From an uncultured Roseburia sp. (GTDB lineage Bacteria > Bacillota > Clostridia > Lachnospirales > Lachnospiraceae), in the NCBI GenBank assembly GCA_900542495.1, contig UQNW01000012.1:1-64000 (forward strand): a DNA stretch of 64,000 bases, in the 5' to 3' direction. The notes under the pieces were generated by a model. That model saw only the letters and a list, made by a program, of their open reading frames with translations, did no database searches and was not told where the DNA came from. Each line of letters opens with the position of its first letter. Within the stretch, counting starts at the first letter, position 1. This document shows positions 57,362 to 64,000 of the stretch, in pieces. The translations under genes and the position numbers were made by a program.

Positions 57362-60330
57362 AAAAGATGAGAATGAAAGTGCTTGCCCTGTGTTTTTCCA
57401 TGACACTGACCGCAGCACCCTTCGCAGAAAGCGGAGCGCTCCATATACAGGCTGCCACTTCGCAGGAAACGAAAGCGGAAGATGCGAAAAATCAAACAAC
57501 AGGAGCGCAAGATAAAAATAAAGAAAAAAAGGATTCAGAAGAAACAGCAAAAAATCAGGTAATCGAGATTTCAGATACAAAAGAATTCGAGGAATTTGTC
57601 CGGAATTGTCAGTACGATAGCTGGAGTGTCGGAAAGATAGTAAAACTTACAAAAAACATTAATCTTTCGGATTTGGATTTTCAGGGGATTGCCTATTTTT
57701 CAGGTGATTTTGAAGGTGGCGGACACACCATTAGCAATGTGAAGCTTAACGCAAATGGTTCCGATTATGGATTTTTCCGTTATCTCGGAAAAAATGCGAT
57801 CGTCAATGACCTGAAAATCTCCGGTGATATCACATCAGACGGAAGTTGCAAAAACATTGGCGGAATTGTCGGAGTAAACTATGGAACAATTGGAAATTCT
57901 TCTTTTGAGGGAACCGTAGAGGGAAAAACCGCAGTCGGCGCGATTGCCGGAAACAACAAATCGACAGGAAAAATCGTAAACTGCAAGAGCAAGGCGGCGG
58001 TTACAGCAACCAATCAGACAGGCGGAATCGCAGGAAATAATGAAGGACTGATTTCCGAATGTATTTCCGAGAGCAATATCAACACAGAGGAATTGCAGAC
58101 GACAATGGATATTGGTGGCGTGGATATCGGAACGCTGAACCTGACGCGCCGCGTGGTAGACCGGAACGATATGGGTGGAATCGCAGGTGTTTCCACTGGA
58201 ATTATAAGCACATGTATGAATCAGGGAACGATAGGTTTTTCGCATACCGGCTACAATGTGGGCGGTATTGCCGGACGCCAGAGCGGAAAAGTCATTGACT
58301 GTACCAATGAGGGCACAGTTTACGGGCGAAAAGATGTGGGCGGAATCGTTGGTCAGGCGGAGCCATATATAGAATCGGAGTATCTGGATGATAAGGTAAA
58401 CCAAGTGCAGGATTCGGTCAGTTCCATCAACACGACCTTAAGCAACATTGCTTCGACAGTCAGCGATACCTCAACCGAGGCAAAAACATATATGGATAAC
58501 CTTTCTGAGCAGTACAATAATTCGTCCAAAACATTGTCCGAGTCGTTAGATTCCCTCTCGGATTCCATCGGGGAATCAGATCCGGAGGCACAGCAGTATA
58601 TGGATAATATCCATGATTCGCTGGATAAAATAGATAGTATCCAGAGAAACAATCGTATTTTAAATAAAGAGCAGACAGAAGCGGTTTCCAAGGAATGGCA
58701 GAATATCAACAGCAATCTGTCAAACATCCGTGGAACAGTTTCTGATTCCAATAAAACCGCGGAAGACTTTGTGGACGATATTTCAAATCAGATAAAAGAG
58801 AAAGATACAAACGGCGATATCGATCATCTGACAGATACGGTTGATAATGGAATCCAGTCAGTCACAGATGATGTGCAGAAAATCAGTAATCAGATCAAGA
58901 GTATCCAGAACACAGTAGGAGATACCCTGTCGGTGGTGACTGGAAATGATGATTATATCGAGGATATCTCATCCGCAGCCAGTGCAAAAAATACGGACGG
59001 CGTTATTTCCGGAAGCACAAACTGCGGAGCAATTGATGGAGATCTCAATGTTGGCGGTATCGCGGGAACGATGAATATTGAATATGACCTTGATCCGGAG
59101 TTTGACATCGATCTCGCGGATTCGACGAATATTACACTGCGGTCGACAGTAAATGATGTTGTCATCCGGTGTGTCAACTACGGTGAGGTGACTTCCAAGA
59201 AAAACTGTGTCGGCGGTATTACCGGATTAGAAGAACTTGGACTGATTTATACGAGCGAAAGCTATGGCACAGTAAAATCCGAGACGGGTGATTATGCCGG
59301 AGGCATTGCAGGAAACAGTGTCAGTGCGATCGCAGAAAGCTACAGTCTCTGTAATGTAAATGCAAAGGATTATGTCGGAGGCATTGTCGGAAGCGGATAT
59401 ACCGTGAAAAACTGTGTTTCTGCATCTACGATCACAAGTGATGGGGAAGGCCTGGGAAGCATCGCAGGAACTGTGTCTGAAGAGGGCGAGGTAAAAGGTA
59501 ACATTTTTGTAAATGATGATCTGGACGGAATAGATAACATCAATTATGCCGGAATTGCAGATGAAGCGAGCTACGAAGATATTATGAAGCTTGAAAACAT
59601 TCCGGAAGGATTTTATAAAGTTCAGATTACCTTCCGGGCAGAGGATGATGTGGTGGTTGTCAAAACATTGGCATACAATGGAAGTTTCAGCGAATACGAC
59701 CTTCCGCAGATCCCGGAAAAAGACGGTTACTATGCGGTCTGGCCGGATGATATCGTCGGACAGCCAATGACCGAAAATAAGACTGTGGAAGCAGAATACA
59801 GCCGTTGGACAGAAAGTATTGCCGGAGCGGAATATATGGATGCAGACGGAAATCTTGCAGATGCAGATAGCGAAAAAGCAGAGAACGATGACCAAAACAA
59901 GAATACTACAAATGTAGACAATAAAGTGGTTCTCATTTTAGAAGGAAAATTTTATAATGATACAACGATACAGATGGCAGAGTGTGACACAGATCTGCCG
60001 GACGGAGATGTCGTGTATGCTTACAACTGGAGTCTTGAACATCTGCATGACAAAATGTATGATACAGTAAAAGCACATTTTTATGTGCCGGACACTTCAG
60101 GAAAAAATGAGATCTGGTACAGAGAAACAGGCAGCGACGCATGGACATTGGCAAAAACCACAGAGGATGGCAGTTACCTTGTGGCAGACATTCCATACGA
60201 GGCAGCGTTTGCACTGGTACATACGGCGGCAGAGCACACCTTATACTATTCCGGCGGCGGTGCAGCGGTTGTACTGCTTTTGATCGTACTGATCATCAGA
60301 AAACGCCGGAAGCGTGCACAGAAAAAATAA
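57358..60330 (+). CDS. Large cell-surface GLUG-repeat protein with coiled coil and C-terminal anchor
   Basis: 990-aa exported protein. Signal peptide about 1-33, low-complexity Gln/Lys/Glu linker (about 34-60), GLUG-type repeats (for example GGIVGVNYGTIGNSSFEG, GGIAGNNEGLISEC, GGIAGRQSGKVIDC, GGIVGQAEP; about 150-340), a coiled coil with Asn/Ser/Asp-rich heptads (about 345-530), a second set of GLUG repeats (about 550-720), two beta domains (about 740-960) and a final hydrophobic segment (AVVLLLIVLIIRKRRKR) anchoring it to the membrane. Begins in ATGA overlap with the MMPL gene, so the two are made together; a periplasm-facing partner for the transporter is the simplest reading. Confidence 0.8.
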   Translation: MKKMRMKVLALCFSMTLTAAPFAESGALHIQAATSQETKAEDAKNQTTGAQDKNKEKKDSEETAKNQVIEISDTKEFEEFVRNCQYDSWSVGKIVKLTKNINLSDLDFQGIAYFSGDFEGGGHTISNVKLNANGSDYGFFRYLGKNAIVNDLKISGDITSDGSCKNIGGIVGVNYGTIGNSSFEGTVEGKTAVGAIAGNNKSTGKIVNCKSKAAVTATNQTGGIAGNNEGLISECISESNINTEELQTTMDIGGVDIGTLNLTRRVVDRNDMGGIAGVSTGIISTCMNQGTIGFSHTGYNVGGIAGRQSGKVIDCTNEGTVYGRKDVGGIVGQAEPYIESEYLDDKVNQVQDSVSSINTTLSNIASTVSDTSTEAKTYMDNLSEQYNNSSKTLSESLDSLSDSIGESDPEAQQYMDNIHDSLDKIDSIQRNNRILNKEQTEAVSKEWQNINSNLSNIRGTVSDSNKTAEDFVDDISNQIKEKDTNGDIDHLTDTVDNGIQSVTDDVQKISNQIKSIQNTVGDTLSVVTGNDDYIEDISSAASAKNTDGVISGSTNCGAIDGDLNVGGIAGTMNIEYDLDPEFDIDLADSTNITLRSTVNDVVIRCVNYGEVTSKKNCVGGITGLEELGLIYTSESYGTVKSETGDYAGGIAGNSVSAIAESYSLCNVNAKDYVGGIVGSGYTVKNCVSASTITSDGEGLGSIAGTVSEEGEVKGNIFVNDDLDGIDNINYAGIADEASYEDIMKLENIPEGFYKVQITFRAEDDVVVVKTLAYNGSFSEYDLPQIPEKDGYYAVWPDDIVGQPMTENKTVEAEYSRWTESIAGAEYMDADGNLADADSEKAENDDQNKNTTNVDNKVVLILEGKFYNDTTIQMAECDTDLPDGDVVYAYNWSLEHLHDKMYDTVKAHFYVPDTSGKNEIWYRETGSDAWTLAKTTEDGSYLVADIPYEAAFALVHTAAEHTLYYSGGGAAVVLLLIVLIIRKRRKRAQKK

Positions 60331-60351
60331 AATGATTTGATGGGATGCGCA

Positions 60352-60380
60352 TTGAAACATTTACATAGAAATGCTATAGT
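60352..60380 (+). promoter_or_regulatory. Promoter for tatD
   Basis: TTGAAA (60352-60357), 17-base spacer, TATAGT (60375-60380), with the TatD start 32 bases further, just after the surface-protein gene. Confidence 0.65.
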
Positions 60381-60411
60381 TAGTGCATTCTTTTATGACA
60401 GAGAGGCAGCT

Positions 60412-61188
60412 ATGATTTTTGAGACACATGCACATTATGATGATGAAAGTTTTAACGATGACCGTGAAGCATTGATCCGTTCCCTGCCGGAAAAAGGGAT
60501 CGGCAGGATCATCAATGTTGGGGCTTCGATAGAGACAACAAAGACAACTCTGGAACTTGCCGCAAGATATGATTACATTTATGCAGCGGTGGGCGTACAT
60601 CCAAGTGACATCAGCGGGTTGAATGAAGAGACATTTGCCTGGTTAAAAGAGCAGGCATCTCTTCCAAAGACCGTTGCGATCGGTGAGATCGGACTGGATT
60701 ATTATTGGGATAAAGAGCCAGAGGTGCAGAACGCACAGCGTTACTGGTTCAGACGGCAGATGGAACTTGCCAGGGAAACCAACCTTCCGGTGATCATCCA
60801 TTCCAGAGATGCAGCAGCCGATACTATGGAAGTGATGAAAGAGGTTCACGCAGAGGAGATACCGGGTGTCATCCACTGCTATTCCTACTCCAGAGAGATG
60901 GCACAGGAATTTATCAAAATGGGTTACTACATCGGTGTCGGTGGCGTTGTCACATTCAAAAACGCAAAAAAACTAAAAGAAACAGTGGAGGCAATCCCAT
61001 TGGAGCGCATTTTGCTTGAGACGGACTGTCCTTACATGGCACCGGAACCGCACCGCGGCACGAGAAACGATTCCTCAAATATTCCGTTTGTGATCGCAAA
61101 AATCGCAGAATTAAAAGGAATCACAGCGGAGGAGGTCGAGCGTGTGACGGAGGAGAATGCGGGAAGGTTATTCACAAAAGTGTCTTAA
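60412..61188 (+). CDS. tatD: TatD-family metal-dependent hydrolase/DNase
   Basis: 258-aa TIM-barrel amidohydrolase-type nuclease. Metal ligands: H6-A-H8 in ETHAHYDDE, Glu in IGEIGLDYYWD, His in VIIHSRDA, His in VIHCYSYS, and Asp in LLETDCPYMAPEPHRG. Family has 3'-exonuclease/DNase activity used in repair and quality control. I take the ATG at 60412 with GAGAGG upstream; the longer frame to 60337 contains the promoter. Its last 21 bases overlap the convergent TIGR03915 gene. Confidence 0.9.
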   Translation: MIFETHAHYDDESFNDDREALIRSLPEKGIGRIINVGASIETTKTTLELAARYDYIYAAVGVHPSDISGLNEETFAWLKEQASLPKTVAIGEIGLDYYWDKEPEVQNAQRYWFRRQMELARETNLPVIIHSRDAAADTMEVMKEVHAEEIPGVIHCYSYSREMAQEFIKMGYYIGVGGVVTFKNAKKLKETVEAIPLERILLETDCPYMAPEPHRGTRNDSSNIPFVIAKIAELKGITAEEVERVTEENAGRLFTKVS

Positions 61189-61971
61189 CTCCACAGCATC
61201 CTTCCAGAAGCGTTTCGGAATATTCTGTGCCTGTAATTCGGGGTTGGTACGTGCTTCGATCGCAATGCTGTCGAAAAAGGTCAGCCACAATTTCTGGAAT
61301 CTTGCTTCATTTTCAGAATAGTTCTGAAGAAGTTCGGTATTGATGTCCGAAGCATCTACAAGCATATAATTCTTTCCGGCGCGGTGGACTGCCGCAAGCT
61401 GGTGGGTTTCATCGTAAATCATAAAATTTTCCTGCGGAAAACGATCCGTAAAATGCTCTGCTAAAATTGGCAGGGCATTATTTTTGGGATGAATCGTGGA
61501 AAACAGAACGCCGTTCTGCAGTTCCGAAAAGCGCAGAAAACCTTTCAGGTGGTGGGCTTCGGAGGCTGTGGCTCTGGACAATTCAAAGACACGGTAAATA
61601 TAAGGATTACTCAGTGAATCCAATACACGGGCACCCTTTGGTGAATAAAGTGCGGCAACGATCGTCTGATACACGGCGTTCGCTTTGTCCATCTTCTTCT
61701 TGCCGGAAAGATCAATGGATAAAATAGCAGTAAGGATTGTCTCGTAAAAATCGTGTCCAAGCTTCCGGTTTAGCGTAGAAACAACTTTTCCGGCTTTTTC
61801 AGCGGATGGTGCGACGGTGTGGTAGTCGCAAAACAGCTCGTAATTATCCGGCTGGCCGGATACCAGATAAATATCAGCGTGGGAGCATCTTTCCTGAATC
61901 TTTAATTCCCAGGCATCGTATACGCCGGTCAATATTCCGTTTGGTGTGTTTTCACAGATAAATACATGCAT
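61168..61971 (-). CDS. TIGR03915 putative DNA repair protein
   Basis: 267-aa protein matching the TIGR03915 family, which always travels with TIGR03916. Conserved pieces: HVFICENTPNGILTGVYDAW at the start, FELSRATASEAHHLKGFLRF in the middle and FPQENFMIYDETH with LWLTFFDSIAIEARTN late. A role in processing damaged or modified bases together with the radical SAM partner is the family hypothesis. It follows TIGR03916 by 57 bases on the same strand and should share its SOS promoter. Overlaps tatD tail to tail. Confidence 0.85.
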   Translation of the reverse strand: MHVFICENTPNGILTGVYDAWELKIQERCSHADIYLVSGQPDNYELFCDYHTVAPSAEKAGKVVSTLNRKLGHDFYETILTAILSIDLSGKKKMDKANAVYQTIVAALYSPKGARVLDSLSNPYIYRVFELSRATASEAHHLKGFLRFSELQNGVLFSTIHPKNNALPILAEHFTDRFPQENFMIYDETHQLAAVHRAGKNYMLVDASDINTELLQNYSENEARFQKLWLTFFDSIAIEARTNPELQAQNIPKRFWKDAVELRHFCE

Positions 61972-62028
61972 AATGTCCTGCTCCTGTCTTGAGGAAAATA
62001 TTCAGGGAAATAAAAGTTTTACATTTAT

Positions 62029-63342
62029 CTACGACAGCGGAAGCGGCTCCGTGGATAAGCCGGTATCGAACAGGCTCAATTGTTGATAACCGCTTTCACG
62101 GATCTCACGTGGTATCTGTGTCTTATCGCCCATCAGATTGCGGCAGATATAATCTTCTTCCAGCTTCGTGCGGTACATCATCCTGCCGGAGCAGGTGATA
62201 AAATAAAGAGCGCGTTTCAACACAACACCTATCTTCTTGAGATCGGCAAAATCGAGGGTGCTGTGACGTCTTGCTTTTACAATGCGGCTGGCAGACTTAT
62301 AGCCAATACCCGGGACACGGAGCAGCGTATCATAGTCTGCACGGTTGATCTCGACCGGAAAATATTCCAGATGCCGGATCGCCCAGTCACACTTGGGGTC
62401 GAGAAAAATGTTAAAGTCCGGTCGCTCCGGACTTAAAAGCTCGTCGGCTTTAAATTTATAATAGCGGAGCAGCCAGTCTGCCTGATACAGACGATGTTCC
62501 CGCAAGAGCGGCGGACCGCCGGGCAGTGCAGGAAGATTGCTGTTGTGGGTGACATTCACAAAGGCAGAATAGAACACTCTCTTTAAATCAAATTTCTGAT
62601 ACAGATTCTCGGCAATGCTCACAATCTGGTAATCATTTTCCGGGGTTGCGCCGATGATCATCTGTGTGCTCTGTCCTGCGGGTACGAACTTCGGGGCGTG
62701 CCGGTAAAGAGCGACTTCATTCTTATTTTCCGTAATACCGTTCTGAACCATGCGCATTGGCTTCAGGATGGTATTTCTCGACTTGCAGGGCGCAAGCTTT
62801 TTCAGGCTGTCTGCGGTAGGCAGTTCCAGATTAATACTCATACGGTCAGCCAGAAAACCAGTTTTTTCAATCAGCAGAGGATCAGCGCCGGGAATCGCTT
62901 TCACATGGATGTAACCGTTAAAATGGTGCACTGTGCGCAATTTATAAAGGGTCTGGTATAAAAGTTCCATCGTATAGTTGGGGCTTACCATAATGCCGGA
63001 ACTTAAAAAAAGACCTTCAATATAATTCCGCCGGTAAAATTCCATCGTCAGTTCGCAGACTTCCTCCGGGGTAAAGGCAGCCCGCCGGACATCGGAGTTA
63101 CAATTATTCTGGCAATAAGAGCAGTTAAAAATACATTCGTTTGTAAATAAAATCTTGAGAAGGGAAACACACCGCCCATCTGCGGAAAAAGTATGACAGA
63201 TCCCACAGGAAATAGAGTTGCCAAGGCCGATACCGTCACCACTGCGATCCACACCGCTTGACGTGCAGGCGACATCGTATTTTGCAGCGTCTGAGAGAAT
63301 CGTAAGTTTTTCCATCAGTGATATATTTTGCTGGATTTTCAT
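62029..63342 (-). CDS. TIGR03916 radical SAM DNA modification/repair protein
   Basis: 437-aa radical SAM protein. Fe-S ligands Cys70, Cys74 and Cys77 in CIFNCSYCQNN, a SAM-binding barrel, and a C-terminal helix-hairpin-helix LLRVPGIGYKSASRIVKAR typical of DNA-binding repair proteins. The true start is the ATG at 63342 (MKIQQNISLMEKL), with GGAGGAGATC upstream; the frame further up overlaps the LexA site and is not conserved. Likely repairs or modifies DNA, with TIGR03915 in the same operon. Controlled by the LexA box at 63373. Confidence 0.9.
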   Translation of the reverse strand: MKIQQNISLMEKLTILSDAAKYDVACTSSGVDRSGDGIGLGNSISCGICHTFSADGRCVSLLKILFTNECIFNCSYCQNNCNSDVRRAAFTPEEVCELTMEFYRRNYIEGLFLSSGIMVSPNYTMELLYQTLYKLRTVHHFNGYIHVKAIPGADPLLIEKTGFLADRMSINLELPTADSLKKLAPCKSRNTILKPMRMVQNGITENKNEVALYRHAPKFVPAGQSTQMIIGATPENDYQIVSIAENLYQKFDLKRVFYSAFVNVTHNSNLPALPGGPPLLREHRLYQADWLLRYYKFKADELLSPERPDFNIFLDPKCDWAIRHLEYFPVEINRADYDTLLRVPGIGYKSASRIVKARRHSTLDFADLKKIGVVLKRALYFITCSGRMMYRTKLEEDYICRNLMGDKTQIPREIRESGYQQLSLFDTGLSTEPLPLS

Positions 63343-63372
63343 CTGGATGTGATCTCCTCCAATCAAAGAATA

Positions 63373-63422
63373 GAACATATGTTCGATAAAATGAGAATAC
63401 CACATTCGGAAAAAGAATGCAA
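63373..63422 (-). promoter_or_regulatory. SOS promoter: LexA box and -35/-10 of repair operon
   Basis: Minus-strand promoter TTGCAT (63417-63422), 17-base spacer, TATTCT (63394-63399). GAACATATGTTC (63373-63384) is a perfect palindrome, and on this strand CGAACATATGTTCT matches the Firmicute LexA consensus CGAACRNRYGTTYC at 13 of 14 places. It covers the start of transcription, so LexA would block this operon until DNA damage. Confidence 0.85.
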
Positions 63423-63513
63423 GAGAAAAAGACTGCCAATTTCTGGACAAAGTCAGGTGGAGAGCGGAGTGACATTGCTTCTCACCGGAGACGGAAATCT
63501 GAATGATCTGTTT

Positions 63514-64000
63514 TCACACATTGGCTGATGAAACTAATCTTCTAAGCTCGCAGTTCCCGAGCAGCTGATCCCAGAAATGCTCAAGAGGAATCTCTTCATA
63601 CTGGCAGATCAGGCTGCAGTCTAAGGCTCCATGGGCGACGATCAGTACATTTTTTCCGGAAACAAATTCCGGCGTTAAAACATCGTGGATAAAAGAGCCG
63701 CTGCGGGCATACAAATGTTCAAGACTTTCCGCACCATCTACAGCATGATAATGGACAGGATCATGGAACAACGTGTATACCGGACATTCCGGTTTCTGTG
63801 TGACATGTTCTGTTCCTTCATACATGCCAAATCCCATCTCGCGGAGACGGTCGTCCGTCAGGATCGGCGTGCCGCTCCCTTCCAGAAAAATTTCAGCAGT
63901 CTCCTGCGCACGCTGTAAGGGAGAACAATAGCAGATATCAAATCGCAGATCCCCATACTTTTTCCTTGCGTCCCGCGCCATCTGGCGACCTTCTTCATTC
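63514..64000 (-). CDS. Histidine phosphatase family protein (5' end outside window)
   Basis: Partial phosphoglycerate-mutase-like phosphatase. The frame stays open to the window edge (NEEGRQMARDARKKYGD), so the N-terminal RHG catalytic motif is missing from view. Visible parts: ICYCSPLQRAQETAEI (second phosphate-binding Arg), DDRLREMGFGMYEG, and VLIVAHGALDCSLIC with the second catalytic His. Dephosphorylates a small phosphorylated metabolite such as cobalamin precursor or sugar phosphate. The stretch 63451-63513 before it holds nothing clear. Confidence 0.85.
   Translation of the reverse strand, partial: NEEGRQMARDARKKYGDLRFDICYCSPLQRAQETAEIFLEGSGTPILTDDRLREMGFGMYEGTEHVTQKPECPVYTLFHDPVHYHAVDGAESLEHLYARSGSFIHDVLTPEFVSGKNVLIVAHGALDCSLICQYEEIPLEHFWDQLLGNCELRRLVSSANV

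Noticed and set aside
59227..59895. 222-codon reverse frame inside the GLUG protein gene
   Set aside because: Shadow of the biased codons of the real forward gene; Cys/His/Ile-rich composition and no ribosome site.
1..64000. tRNA, rRNA, prophage or complete insertion sequence
   Set aside because: No cloverleaf with conserved T-arm sequence, rRNA core sequence, phage gene block or transposase with terminal repeats was seen; the Rpn-like gene is the only recombination-related ORF.

Overview
The window looks like chromosomal DNA from an anaerobic, AT-rich, low-G+C Firmicute, most probably a gut Lachnospiraceae (Roseburia/Agathobacter-like; the genus is an inference). Pointers are sigma-A-type promoters and AGGAGG ribosome sites throughout, LytTR/GHKL two-component systems, membrane-anchored GH3 beta-glucosidases with the permuted domain order (C-domain, Fn3, N-domain), sugar ABC operons without their own ATPase, RpiR regulators, DUF4143/DUF234 ATPases and the TIGR03915/TIGR03916 DNA-repair pair. 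I see no rRNA, tRNA, CRISPR array or prophage.

1-12 kb: nucleoside phosphorylase, a DUF4143-type ATPase that has lost its N-terminus, a GtrA-like membrane protein, two tiny genes that each carry a 55-bp duplicated promoter/leader, then a LytTR regulator, GHKL kinase, giant GH3, anchored 5'-nucleotidase and a coiled-coil protein. 12-18 kb: a glutathione peroxidase with two internal deletions and a possible redox operator, a DUF438/hemerythrin/PAS protein, an AraC regulator, a HAD phosphatase, glycerate kinase and a frameshifted PD-(D/E)XK (Rpn-like) gene. 18-23 kb: an ECF sigma factor with a co-transcribed membrane protein and ABC exporter, then a complete DUF4143 ATPase. 23-28.5 kb, reverse strand: a second regulator-kinase-GH3 module, a mirror-image paralogue of the first.

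28.8-42.5 kb: a DUF234 ATPase; RpiR plus nagB; then a divergent RpiR facing a sialic-acid (nan) operon: substrate-binding protein, two permeases, nanA, a YhcH-family protein, nanE, nanK and an SGNH esterase. The pathway runs from imported sialic acid to ManNAc, ManNAc-6-P and GlcNAc-6-P; nagB closes it at fructose-6-P, but nagA is not here. The operon ends at a strong terminator followed by a 33-bp tandem repeat with promoter-like units in front of another AAA ATPase, whose own terminator is followed directly by an ORF-less group II intron. 42.5-51.8 kb: an ArsR-type regulator and a TIM-barrel isomerase diverge from a second sugar operon (binding protein, two permeases, GH2 glycosidase, NagD-like phosphatase, two tandem MgtC/SapB proteins).

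51.8-64 kb: NhaC antiporter with a DUF4321 protein and a repeated hairpin leader; a TetR regulator divergent from an MMPL transporter joined by an ATGA overlap to a very large GLUG-repeat surface protein, with two matching operator candidates; TatD; the convergent TIGR03916/TIGR03915 repair operon under a clear LexA (SOS) box; and the end of a histidine-phosphatase gene cut off by the window edge.
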